Shown here: positions 1 to 7,986 of the stretch, piece by piece
How positions within the stretch are numbered: position 1 is the stretch's first letter
Layout: every line of letters begins with the position of its first letter
DNA from: Paractinoplanes abujensis
GTDB taxonomy: Bacteria > Actinomycetota > Actinomycetes > Mycobacteriales > Micromonosporaceae
Reading direction: 5' to 3'
NCBI RefSeq assembly: GCF_014204895.1
Contig: NZ_JACHMF010000001.1
Span: 620,001 to 684,000, forward strand
DNA: 64,000 nucleotides
Made by a program: the position numbers and the translations under genes
The notes under the pieces: generated by a model
Seen by the model: the letters and a program-made list of their open reading frames with translations, nothing else
The model's database searches: none
Told to the model about the DNA's origin: nothing

Positions 1-604
1 CGCCGCGGGTCCAGAGCACCGGGCCCGGGCCGTGGGTGACGATCACGTCGGGGGCGGTGAGAGCCGCGGGGGATCGGAAGGCGGCCGAGCAGGCGACCAC
101 GTCGGCGTGCGGCAGGATGTCGGCGAAGACGGGCCGCCATGTCCCGGCGTCGACCACCAGCCGTCGCGCGGCCCGGGCGGCGGCCACGGCGAGCCCGGGA
201 TGATGCCCGTCGACGAGGGTCAGCTCCGCCTCGGGCAGACCTTCCTCCGGTACGGGGAACGACCGGTCACCGGCGTTGCGGCTGACGATCGTGCGCTCGC
301 CCGTGCCGTCGGCCACGATCACGGTCGAGACCGGCGGCAACTCCTCCGAACCGTGGGCCGCGTCGACGAGCCGTACAGCATGGGCCTCCAGGTCTTTGCG
401 GATGAGGTCGCCCAGCGGATGCGCGCCGATCGCCGTGACCAGGGTGACGGGCGCGCCCAGGGCAGCCGCCGTGATCGCGGCATTCAGGGCCGGCCCGCCC
501 GCGGCGACCTCGGCCGACCGGGCCTGCGCCTTCTCGTCCACGCCGGGCACCCGCTCGACCCGATAGACGAGGTCGACGGTGGCCAGTCCGACGCAGAGGA
601 TCAT
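1..604 (-). CDS. PfkB-family carbohydrate kinase (partial, 3' end outside window)
   Basis: The reading frame starts with ATG at 604 and runs off the left edge after about 201 codons. The N-terminus MILCVGLATVDLVYRVERVP followed by a GGPALNAA segment (residues about 37-44) matches the first signature of ribokinase/PfkB sugar kinases, which phosphorylate a sugar or nucleoside with ATP in the cytoplasm. The C-terminal GAGD catalytic motif lies outside the window, so activity and substrate cannot be judged. The start overlaps the stop of the upstream EVE-domain gene by ATGA, so the two are probably co-translated. PfkB is a family-level call from the fold signature only. Confidence 0.75.
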   Translation of the reverse strand, partial: MILCVGLATVDLVYRVERVPGVDEKAQARSAEVAAGGPALNAAITAAALGAPVTLVTAIGAHPLGDLIRKDLEAHAVRLVDAAHGSEELPPVSTVIVADGTGERTIVSRNAGDRSFPVPEEGLPEAELTLVDGHHPGLAVAAARAARRLVVDAGTWRPVFADILPHADVVACSAAFRSPAALTAPDVIVTHGPGPVLWTRG

Positions 605-1047
605 TGCGCGACCGAGCGTACCGCCTCCCGGATCGCGGTCGCCCCGGCCACCGCGAGCGCCGCGGCGCCCCGGACCGTCGCCGCGACCAACTGGTGCTCG
701 GGTGGCACGCGCTCGATGATGGCCTGCCACTGCGCGGGGGTCAGCGGGAACGGGTTGCTGCCGCCGGCCATGCGCAGGATGAGCGCGTCGCGGAAACGCT
801 CGTCGTTCTTGAGCGTTTCGCGCGTGATCGGCCGGCTCGCGAACTCGCGCGTGAAGTGGACACCGATCACCGAGTCGTGCGGGGCGTCGACGATCGTGCC
901 GACCGCGGCCACGCCCCCGCCGCGGCCGCTGTGCCACAGGGCTACGTCGTCGCCGGCCGTGATCAGCTCGCGGTAGCGGCGAACCGTCCAGTCGCCACTG
1001 CCGCACACGCCGCGGGCCGGATTGTGCTGGAGAAGCCAGTGCGCCAT
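601..1047 (-). CDS. EVE domain-containing protein
   Basis: This encodes 148 residues and opens MAHWLLQHNPARG, followed by GDWTVRRYRELITAGDDVALWHSG. That is the pattern of the EVE domain, a PUA-like fold related to YTH domains that binds modified bases in RNA or DNA. The length fits a stand-alone EVE protein. Its stop codon overlaps the start of the PfkB-type kinase gene downstream. No convincing Shine-Dalgarno sequence precedes the ATG. EVE proteins often sit near restriction or defence genes, but nothing of that kind is adjacent here, so the role is open. Confidence 0.75.
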   Translation of the reverse strand: MAHWLLQHNPARGVCGSGDWTVRRYRELITAGDDVALWHSGRGGGVAAVGTIVDAPHDSVIGVHFTREFASRPITRETLKNDERFRDALILRMAGGSNPFPLTPAQWQAIIERVPPEHQLVAATVRGAAALAVAGATAIREAVRSVAQ

Positions 1048-1074
1048 CTGATCAGTCTCGTCAGCCGGGGGCGG

Positions 1075-1230
1075 TCAGGTCGCCAGTTCGCGCACGAATA
1101 CCCCGATGTTGCGGAAGACCTCGGCGATGCCGTCGCCGATGCCTTGCGCGATCTCCGAGGCCGGGCCGGGGTTCGTGCCGATGTAGAAGATGATGAGAAC
1201 GAGCACGATCCAGCCGAGGGCTTTCTTCAT
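1075..1230 (-). CDS. Small single-pass membrane protein (51 aa)
   Basis: The protein reads MKKALGWIVLVLIIFYIGTN and then an amphipathic GIGDGIAEVFRNIGVFVREL tail. It has one N-terminal transmembrane helix. The start at 1230 is preceded by a good ribosome site (GAAGGAG, about 7 nt upstream), which is why I reject the longer frame beginning at 1362. Small proteins of this shape are common in actinomycetes and have no known function. It lies 27 bp upstream of the EVE gene on the same strand, so co-transcription is likely. Confidence 0.7.
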   Translation of the reverse strand: MKKALGWIVLVLIIFYIGTNPGPASEIAQGIGDGIAEVFRNIGVFVRELAT

Positions 1231-1304
1231 CAGATCGGCTCCTTCCGCGACCGGGCGTGTGCCTACATGATCGTGGCACGTCGGCGCACGCGTTTCGCGC
1301 ACCT

Positions 1305-2147
1305 TCACCCGCGCGGCGCGAACAACGCTTGCGCATTCGACCAGCAGACGGCATTCAGCCACTCATCGCCCAGGTCCAACCGGACCAGCGCATCGATCTG
1401 GTGCTCGTACGGATACGGAATGTTGGGGAAGTCGCTGCCCAGCAGCACCTTGCCGGCCAGCCCCAGATCGCGCAGCCGCGGTCTCAGATCGCGCGGGAAC
1501 GGCGCCATCTGCTCGAAGAAGTCGGTGAAGGCCATCGTGGTGTCCAGCCGGACCTGCTCGTAACGCTCGGCCAGGTCGAGAAAACCCGCATATTCGGGCG
1601 CCCCGGCGTGCGCGATGATGACCGGCAGCCGCGGATGCCTGCGCAGCACGTCGCCGATCGGGCCGGGCCCGGTGAACCCGGCGGCCACCGGCCCCGACCC
1701 GGCGTGCACGACCACCGGCGCGCCCGCCTCGGCCAGCAGCCCCCACACCTCGTCGAGCTCGGGCAGCCGGGGGTCGAACCCGCCGACCTGCAGATGCACC
1801 TTCCAGATGCGCGCCCCACGATCAAGAGCCTCCTGCGCGTACGCCGTAGCGCCCGGCTCCGGGAAGAAGGTGGCACTGGGCAGGCAGCCCGGGGTGCGCG
1901 CGGCGAACGCGAGCGTCCAGTCGTTGAGGTCGGCCGCCATGTCCGGCCGATGCGCGTAGGCGAGCGCACTGAACATCCGGACGTTCAACTTCCTGAGCGT
2001 TTCCACGCGTTCCTGCTCGGTCCCGCGATACGTGATCGGCCAGGGCCGGCCGATCAGCGGGCCGGCCTGGTCGAAGTGGTCCCACACGCGGCGCTGCATG
2101 CGCGGAGGCAGGAAATGCGTGTGCACGTCGGCGAGGCGATCGATCAC
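1305..2147 (-). CDS. Amidohydrolase 2 family metal-dependent hydrolase
   Basis: This encodes about 280 residues with a TIM-barrel amidohydrolase pattern: an HxH metal motif (DVHTHF, residues 7-12), a basic KVHLQ strand near 115, histidine strands VVHAG near 150 and IIAHAG near 178, and a GSDFPN motif near 239. Members hydrolyse or decarboxylate small carboxylic substrates. The substrate is not evident. I use the GTG at 2147 rather than the frame opening at 2198, because the domain begins immediately after it and an AGGGG lies just upstream. It diverges from the MFS gene at 2202. Confidence 0.75.
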   Translation of the reverse strand: MIDRLADVHTHFLPPRMQRRVWDHFDQAGPLIGRPWPITYRGTEQERVETLRKLNVRMFSALAYAHRPDMAADLNDWTLAFAARTPGCLPSATFFPEPGATAYAQEALDRGARIWKVHLQVGGFDPRLPELDEVWGLLAEAGAPVVVHAGSGPVAAGFTGPGPIGDVLRRHPRLPVIIAHAGAPEYAGFLDLAERYEQVRLDTTMAFTDFFEQMAPFPRDLRPRLRDLGLAGKVLLGSDFPNIPYPYEHQIDALVRLDLGDEWLNAVCWSNAQALFAPRG

Positions 2148-2164
2148 ATCCCCTAGCCTACATC

Positions 2165-2197
2165 TTGACACCGGCTCTGAAATGACAGCTACTCTCA
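2165..2197 (+). promoter_or_regulatory. Promoter and candidate TetR operator for MFS-tetR operon
   Basis: TTGACA (2165-2170) resembles a -35 box. TACTCT (2190-2195) fits a TANNNT -10 box and lies 6 nt before the ATG at 2202, so the mRNA is probably leaderless. The spacing between the two boxes (19 bp) is long. An imperfect inverted repeat, TGACAG-CTA-CTCTCA (2183-2197), covers the -10 box and is the best candidate operator for the TetR encoded at the end of the operon. Confidence 0.45.
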
Positions 2198-2201
2198 AAT
2201 T

Positions 2202-3698
2202 ATGGTTACTTCCACTTCGCGCTGGTACGCGCTGGCCGCCATGGCCCTCAGCACCCTCGCGGTCGGGCTCGACACGACAGTGCTCAGCGTCGCGCTGCCC
2301 ACCCTGGCCCGCGATCTCGACGCCACCACCGGTGACCTGCAGTGGTTCACCACCGCCTACCTGCTCGTGCTGGCCGCGGCGCTGCTGCCGGCCGGGCTGC
2401 TGGGCGACCGCTTCGGCCGCAAACGCCTGCTCATCGGGGCCCTGGTGCTCTTCGGGGCGGCCTCCGTGGCCTGTGCGTACGCGCAGACGTCGGGCCAGCT
2501 GATCGCCGCGCGGGCCGTCCTGGGCCTGGGCGCGGCGGTGATCATTCCGCTGTCCGGGGCCGTGCTGACCACCCTGTTCGACAACCGTGAACGGGGCCGG
2601 GCCATGTCGATCTGGGTCACCGCGAGCGCGCTCGGCATCCCGCTCGGGCCGCTGCTGGGCGGCTGGCTGCTCGACAACTTCTGGTGGGGTTCGGTCTTCC
2701 TGATCAACGTGCCGGTGGTGATCGCCGGGGTGGTCGCGCTGGCCGTGTGGCTGCCCTCGTCGCGTGGCGACTCCACCCGGATCGACATCGCCGGCATGGT
2801 GCTGTCGACCGCCGGGCTGGTCGGCATCACGTACGGGATCATCGAAGCCGGCTCGCGGGGCTGGACCGACCCGCGCTCCCTGCTCACCGTCGCGGGCGGC
2901 ATCGTGCTGCTCGTGGTGTTCGTGCTGTGGCAGCGGCGGGCGGCGTCGCCCCTGGTGGACCTGGCCCTGTTCGGCAACCGGGCCTTCACCGGCGGTGCGG
3001 TGCTGGCCACCGTGGCCAGCTTCGCGATGCTCGGGCTGCTGTTCTCACTGCCGCAGCTGTTCTCGGCCGTCGGCGGCCACGACGCGTTCGGGTCCGGGAT
3101 CCGGCTGCTCCCCGTGATCGGCGGACTGATCGTGGGCGCCCGGGCCGGGGAGAAGCTGGCCACCGCGGTCGGCGCCCGGATGGTGATCGCCGGTGGGCTG
3201 CTGGCGATCGCGGTGGCGTCGGTGCTCGGGGCGCAGACGTCGGCTTCGACCGGGTACGGATACATCGCCGTGTGGATCACCCTGACCGGGCTCGGGCTCG
3301 GACTGACCATGCCGCCCGCCCTGAACGCGGCGATCGGGGCCCTCACACCGGCCCGGGCCGGGGTCGGCAACGCGCTGCTGCAGGCGTTGCGGCAGGTGGG
3401 CGGGGCCGTGGGGGTGGCCGTGCTGGGAACCGTGCTCAACTCGGCCTACCGCTCGCATGTGCCCGGTTCGGCCCCCGCCGCCGCGCGGGAAAGCGTCACC
3501 TCGGGCGTGGCGGTGGCCGCGCAGACCGGGGATACCGGGCTGGGGCGATCCGTTCGAGAGGCCTTCGCGTACGGGATGGACCGGTCCCTGCTCGTCGCGG
3601 GCGCGCTGGCCCTGGCCGGTGTGGTGCTCGCGCTCGTGCTGATGCCCGCGCGGCCCGCGGAGACGCAGCCGGAGGTTTTGGCAGAATCGCTGGTATGA
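2202..3698 (+). CDS. MFS transporter, DHA2 (EmrB/QacA) drug:H+ antiporter family
   Basis: This encodes a 498-residue, strongly hydrophobic protein with about 14 transmembrane segments. It carries the family motifs DTTVLSVALPTL in helix 1 and GDRFGRKR (residues 68-75) in the loop after helix 2. DHA2 proteins export lipophilic drugs or metabolites by proton antiport across the cytoplasmic membrane. The gene ends in an ATGA overlap with a tetR gene, so pump and repressor are made together and the pump is probably induced by its substrate. The substrate is unknown. Confidence 0.88.
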   Translation: MVTSTSRWYALAAMALSTLAVGLDTTVLSVALPTLARDLDATTGDLQWFTTAYLLVLAAALLPAGLLGDRFGRKRLLIGALVLFGAASVACAYAQTSGQLIAARAVLGLGAAVIIPLSGAVLTTLFDNRERGRAMSIWVTASALGIPLGPLLGGWLLDNFWWGSVFLINVPVVIAGVVALAVWLPSSRGDSTRIDIAGMVLSTAGLVGITYGIIEAGSRGWTDPRSLLTVAGGIVLLVVFVLWQRRAASPLVDLALFGNRAFTGGAVLATVASFAMLGLLFSLPQLFSAVGGHDAFGSGIRLLPVIGGLIVGARAGEKLATAVGARMVIAGGLLAIAVASVLGAQTSASTGYGYIAVWITLTGLGLGLTMPPALNAAIGALTPARAGVGNALLQALRQVGGAVGVAVLGTVLNSAYRSHVPGSAPAAARESVTSGVAVAAQTGDTGLGRSVREAFAYGMDRSLLVAGALALAGVVLALVLMPARPAETQPEVLAESLV

Positions 3699-4324
3699 CC
3701 TCAGACGCTCGTGCCGCCGCTGCCCCTCCCGCGGCGGCCGGGCTGCGGGAACGCAAGAAAGCCAAGACACGCGCGACGATCCGCGACGTGGCGATGCGAC
3801 TGTTCACGTCGCAGGGCTACGCGGCGACGACAGTCGAACAGATCGCCGAGGCAGCCGAAGTGTCCCCGAGCACGTTCTTCCGCTACTTCCCGACCAAAGA
3901 AGACGTGGTCGTGACCGACGACTACGACCCGCTGATCCTCGAGGCCATCCGGGCCCAGCCGCCCGAGGTGCCAGTCGTCGACGCGGTGCTGTCCGGGATG
4001 CGGCAGGTCTTCGAGCACCTCACCGAGGAGGAATGGGAAAGCGAACAGCGCCGGCAGGAGCTCTTCCGCACCGTGCCCGAGCTCCTGGCCCGCCAGCTGC
4101 AGGCCACCGTGGCGGCCGTCGACATGCTGACCGGGGTGATCGCCGAACGCCTGGAAGTGTCACCCACCGACTTCGGAGCCCGCGCGCTGGCCGGGGCGTT
4201 CGTAGGGGTGTCCCTGACGTTTCTGCCACCGGGGCGCCCGCAGCACTTCGACTCGCACGACTTCGACAACGTCCGTCAGGCCCTGATCGGGCTCCGGACC
4301 CACTTGGCGCCGCTGCAGCCCTGA
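3695..4324 (+). CDS. TetR/AcrR family transcriptional regulator
   Basis: This encodes 209 residues with a canonical TetR N-terminal helix-turn-helix: RATIRDVAMRLFTSQGYAAT, then TVEQIAEAAEVSPSTFFRYF (about residues 27-66). The C-terminal ligand domain has no recognisable specificity. The ATG overlaps the stop of the MFS gene (ATGA), so it probably represses its own operon; the imperfect palindrome over the -10 box at 2183-2197 is a candidate target. An alanine/proline-rich leader of about 15 residues precedes the domain. Confidence 0.88.
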   Translation: MTSDARAAAAPPAAAGLRERKKAKTRATIRDVAMRLFTSQGYAATTVEQIAEAAEVSPSTFFRYFPTKEDVVVTDDYDPLILEAIRAQPPEVPVVDAVLSGMRQVFEHLTEEEWESEQRRQELFRTVPELLARQLQATVAAVDMLTGVIAERLEVSPTDFGARALAGAFVGVSLTFLPPGRPQHFDSHDFDNVRQALIGLRTHLAPLQP

Positions 4325-4700
4325 ACAACGCCCGGCCGCGCCCGCGCCGTCGCCGGCGGGCCTCGCGCTCGGCCGTCAGCACCCGACCGGTGACCACCGG
4401 GCTCGCCCACGGCGCCCTCATCGGCCTCGCGCATCGTGGCCACCAGCTCACCCGCGGCGTCCCGCCCACGCGGCCCCCAGGCGGGGGGCTCCTCCACCGG
4501 CAGGACAGCCTCGTCGGGATGACGCGCGGCCGCCCCCTCAGATGACCGCCCTGGCCGCCGCGATCAGCTCCGAAGTCAGCGCCAGCCGCCCGCTTACGGA
4601 TCAGCAGGGCTGCGGCCAGGCCGAAAGCGCTCTGATGAGCCGGTCGCCGATCAAATCGAGCGGCGGGGACTCGCGACCGAGCTGCCGACCAGCAGGGCCA

Positions 4701-4796
4701 GCGGAGCGATGACCAGTACGGCCAGCGGAGTGACGACCAGTACGGCCGGCAAAGCGGCGATCAGCACGGCCGGCAAAGCGACGATCAGCACGGCCA
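4701..4796. repeat. 24-bp minisatellite, 4 copies
   Basis: There are four units of exactly 24 bp (4701-4724, 4725-4748, 4749-4772, 4773-4796), each containing the core GACCAGTACGGCC or GATCAGCACGGCC. On the minus strand each unit reads as eight hydrophobic residues with one proline. The copies have diverged at 3 to 6 positions. Confidence 0.8.
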
Positions 4797-5385
4797 GCAG
4801 TTCGGCGACGACCTGAGCCACCACGATCTGGACGCCGGGCAACCGCGGCGCCCGCGACTAGCCAACCGGCGAAGGTGGCGGCCGCCGTGCTGAATGGCTC
4901 GGTGCACGGAGAGGCGCAGTGAGGCGGCTTGCAGGATGGTGGCGACGGCGGCCTGATACGGGTGACCGAGGCCGGTGACGGGCGAATAGGCCGGCCATGG
5001 TGCCGGCAGTCAGGGCTCCGAGGGTCACGCGGGCCGCCGCTGGCGGAAGCGGGCCGCCGCTGGCGGAAGCGGGCCGTGCGGACGGGTGGGCGGGCTGCGC
5101 AGCGAAGGTGCGGCCAGGCTGCGCTCGATGATGGTGCGCTGCTCGAAGGCGGTCGGGGTGAGCCGAGGAACGGGCCGCGACGGGTCATCTGGTAGGCCAG
5201 CACGCGAAGCTCGGCGGCGGCTACCGGGTCGTGGCCGTGCAGGCCGCTCAGCTCGGTTCCGGCTGCGTGATCAGCACCTCTGCGACGTGGCGCTCGCCTT
5301 ACGGGCCCGGCCCGGGCCGGCGTCATGCGTGATGGTGCGCGACGGGCCCGACCACGGGGCAGAGCGAGCGGCTTCAGACGCGCCC

Positions 5386-5595
5386 GGCTTCGGGTCGGGT
5401 GGGCGGTGGGGGGTGTGACTGGCTTCGGGTCGGGTGGGCGGTGGGGGGTGTGACTGGCTTCGGGTCGGGTGGGCGGTGGGGGGTGTGACTGGCTTCGGGT
5501 TCGGGTGGGCGGTGGGGGTGTGACCGGCTTCGGGTCGGGTGGGCGGTGGGGGACATGACCGGCTCCGGGTTCGGGCGGGCGGTTGAGGACGCGCC
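5386..5595. repeat. 35-bp G-rich minisatellite, 6 copies
   Basis: Units of 35 bp start at 5386, 5421, 5456, 5491, 5526 and 5561. The first three are identical, the fourth and fifth have a few changes, and the sixth is degenerate. Each unit contains GGGTCGGGTGGGCGGTGGGG, a run of closely spaced G-tracts on the plus strand. The unit length is not a multiple of three, so the array is not coding. Confidence 0.9.
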
Positions 5596-5903
5596 CAGCT
5601 CCGGGACGGGACGGACTTCGCGCGACGCACCGGAGTGCGGGACGGGTTGGGCTTCGCGGGTCGCGTACCGCTGGGGAGACGAGCGAGCGGCGGCGGAATC
5701 GCCTGGCTCCGGGACGAGATGAGGCCAAGGCGGTGAACGAGCCGGACGTCGCGATGCCGGTCCACTCGGTGTGGCCGGTGGCGACCGGACGATCAGCGGG
5801 GCGGCCCCCGCCGGCCTGCTGGCCAGGCGAACGCCGCGTCCGCAGGTCAGGCGGCACGGCGGGCGTAGATTGAAAATTACTCGGGTCGGGTAGTCGCGCA
5901 CGT

Positions 5904-7466
5904 ATGACGTCTGTCGCGGCTGAGGCCATCACCGACGCGGGGACCGGGCAGCTTGTGCTGGCCGCCGTGCTGGGCATCGTAGTTGTGGTCCTGTTGATCG
6001 CCTGGGCCAAATGGCATCCGTTCCTGGCCCTGATTCTGGGGTCGGCCACGCTCGGCATCGTCGCGGGGGCGTCGCCGGGCGCCACGATCGACTCGTTCAC
6101 GGCGGGGCTCGGCAGCACCGTGGGCAACGTCGGGCTGCTGATCGCGCTGGGGTCGATGATCGGGGCGTTGCTGGCCGAGTCGGGCGGGGCCGACGGCATC
6201 GTGAACCGGATCGTCACCCGGGTGACCGGGTCGGCGCTGCCGTGGGCGATGGCCGGGGTGGCGGCGCTGATCGGGCTGCCGTTGTTCTTCGAGGTCGGCG
6301 TGGTGCTGCTCGTGCCGATCGTGCTGCTGGTGGCCCGGCGTACGGACATCGGGTTGCTGCGGATCGGCATCCCGGCGCTGGCGGGGCTCTCGGTGTTGCA
6401 CGGTCTGGTGCCGCCGCACCCGGGGCCGCTGGTCGCGATCGCCAACCTCAACGCCGATCTCGGGCTGACTCTGATGTTCGGCCTGATCTGCGCGATCCCG
6501 ACCGTGATCGTCGCGGGTCCGGTCTTCGGCAATTGGATCGCCAAGCGGGTGCCCCTGCAGGTGCCCGCCCTGAACCTGGCGGGCGGCGAGCAGACGAGCG
6601 GCGACCGGGCGGGCAGCGACCGGGCAGGCGACCGGGCTGGGAACCGGGCAGGCGGCCCGGCAGGCGACCGGGCAGGCGACCGGCTGAGCGGCGACAGGAC
6701 ACCCGCCGGTGGGCAGGATTTCGTCGACCGGGACGACGTCGCCAACCCTGGCGGCCGCCCCGACGCCCTGGTCGACGAGCAACTGCCGGCGACGCGGCGC
6801 AACCCGGGTTTCTGGCCCGCGGTCCTCACGGTGATGGTGCCGATCGTGCTCATGCTGGCCCGCGCCGTCGGTGAGCTGACGCTGGCCGAGGGCAACAGCG
6901 TCCGCGGCGCCCTCGAGGTGATCGGCGAGCCGGTCGTCGCGCTGCTGGCCGGGCTGTTGCTGGCCATGTGGAGTCTGGGCAAGCGGGCCGGGTTCGACCG
7001 TCAGCAGACCTCGGCCGTCATCGGCGGGTCGCTGCCCCCGATCGCCGGCATCCTGCTGATCGTGGCCGCGGGCGGCGGCTTCAAACAGGTGCTGGTCGAC
7101 GCGGGCGTGGGCAACGTGGTGGCCGACGCGGCCCGGGACGCCAACATCAACGCGCTGGTGCTCGGCTTCCTGGTGTCGGTGGGCATCCGCCTCGCCACCG
7201 GGTCGGCCACGGTCGCCACGATCACCGCCGCCGGCATCGTGTCACCGCTGGCGGCCACGCTCGACCGGCCGACCGTGGCGCTGCTCGCCCTGGCCATCGG
7301 CGCCGGTTCGCTGTTCTTCTCGCACGTCAACGACGCCGGTTTCTGGCTGGTCAAGGAGTATTTCGGGATGACCGTGGGCCAGACCATCAAGACCTGGTCG
7401 GTGATGGAGACGATCATCTCGGTGGTCGGGTTCGCCTGCGTGATGCTGCTCAGCCTGGTGGTCTAG
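5904..7466 (+). CDS. GntP family permease (gluconate/organic acid:H+ symporter)
   Basis: This encodes 520 residues with 12 or more hydrophobic segments and GntP-family features: an N-terminal WAKWHPFLALILGS, then LGSMIGALLAESGGADGIV and the GLPLFFEVGVVLLVPIV segment. Members import gluconate or related sugar acids with protons. Family members are usually about 440-450 residues long. The excess here is a hydrophilic insert at about residues 228-290, made largely of GDRAG-like repeats encoded by imperfect 12-bp units around 6588-6712. The insert sits in a predicted cytoplasmic loop. The substrate is inferred from the family only. Confidence 0.85.
   Translation: MTSVAAEAITDAGTGQLVLAAVLGIVVVVLLIAWAKWHPFLALILGSATLGIVAGASPGATIDSFTAGLGSTVGNVGLLIALGSMIGALLAESGGADGIVNRIVTRVTGSALPWAMAGVAALIGLPLFFEVGVVLLVPIVLLVARRTDIGLLRIGIPALAGLSVLHGLVPPHPGPLVAIANLNADLGLTLMFGLICAIPTVIVAGPVFGNWIAKRVPLQVPALNLAGGEQTSGDRAGSDRAGDRAGNRAGGPAGDRAGDRLSGDRTPAGGQDFVDRDDVANPGGRPDALVDEQLPATRRNPGFWPAVLTVMVPIVLMLARAVGELTLAEGNSVRGALEVIGEPVVALLAGLLLAMWSLGKRAGFDRQQTSAVIGGSLPPIAGILLIVAAGGGFKQVLVDAGVGNVVADAARDANINALVLGFLVSVGIRLATGSATVATITAAGIVSPLAATLDRPTVALLALAIGAGSLFFSHVNDAGFWLVKEYFGMTVGQTIKTWSVMETIISVVGFACVMLLSLVV
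6588..6712 (+). repeat. Low-complexity 10-12 bp repeats inside the GntP gene
   Basis: Units resembling GGCGACCGGGCA are repeated about eight times with small changes, keeping the reading frame and encoding GDRAG-type residues. The tract lengthens one predicted cytoplasmic loop of the permease. Confidence 0.75.
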
Positions 7467-7911
7467 CCGGCTCCTGGTCGCAGTGGCCGTCGAGTTTCTG
7501 GCCGACCGTCGGGAAGTCGCCGTTCACGTAGGCCACGGGGTCGGGGCGGGCGGCCCCGGCGGCGAGCTCGTCGCTGATTTTCTGCAGGGCGTCGAGCAGG
7601 CCGACGTCGCTCACCGCAGCCCGTTCGGCGGCGACCTGGGATGCCATGTCGGCCAGGGTTCGTTGCACGCCGGTGGTGACCTCGTCGCCGGAACCGGTGG
7701 CCAGGGTGGCCAGGCGGGAAGCACCGTCGTGGAGGATCTTGTCGGTGGCCGCGCAGACGTATTCCGGCACGCCCGCCGATGCCGTCGGGACCGGCGCGTT
7801 GCTGATCGGCACGGGGTGTGAACCGGGTGTGGCATCGACCTGGCAGCCGGCGAGGAGGCCGGCCAGCACGAGCGGCACTGTGGTGAGTCGACGGTGACAC
7901 ATCCCCGACAT
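7450..7911 (-). CDS. Secreted lipoprotein of unknown function
   Basis: This encodes about 153 residues. The N-terminus has a short basic region, a hydrophobic core and the lipobox LAGLLAGC, so the mature protein should be lipid-anchored on the outer face of the membrane at that Cys. The rest is hydrophilic, with a single CAATDKIL segment near the start and helical sequence after it; I recognise no domain. The start is uncertain: ATG at 7911 or 7902. TACTAA lies just upstream and could be a -10 box for a near-leaderless mRNA. Its 3' end overlaps the end of the GntP gene by 17 bp, tail to tail. Confidence 0.65.
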   Translation of the reverse strand: MSGMCHRRLTTVPLVLAGLLAGCQVDATPGSHPVPISNAPVPTASAGVPEYVCAATDKILHDGASRLATLATGSGDEVTTGVQRTLADMASQVAAERAAVSDVGLLDALQKISDELAAGAARPDPVAYVNGDFPTVGQKLDGHCDQEPARPPG

Positions 7912-7986
7912 TTTAGTAGCAATCGATGGACTCACCACCGGTGGAAAGCGCGCAACCCCGTGCCGGGAGCGTAGTTAACGAGCTAT

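Larger units (their letters stand above)
4325..5903. other. 1.58 kb gene-poor region with minisatellites
   Basis: I find no convincing gene here. The minus strand contains fragments that look protein-like but are in different frames: a hydrophobic stretch at 4651-4842 (TTG start, no ribosome site, period of 8 residues) and an arginine-rich stretch between about 4340 and 4497. They could be remains of a decayed membrane protein gene, which is a guess. A perfect 20-bp tandem duplication lies at 5031-5070, and two larger minisatellites are listed separately. The 5' region of the GntP permease gene begins near 5870. Confidence 0.5.

Noticed and set aside
4601..6982. A 793-codon minus-strand open frame across the gene desert and the GntP gene.
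   Set aside because: It is made of Pro/Arg/Ser-rich translation of minisatellites and the antisense of a clear permease gene, with no domain.
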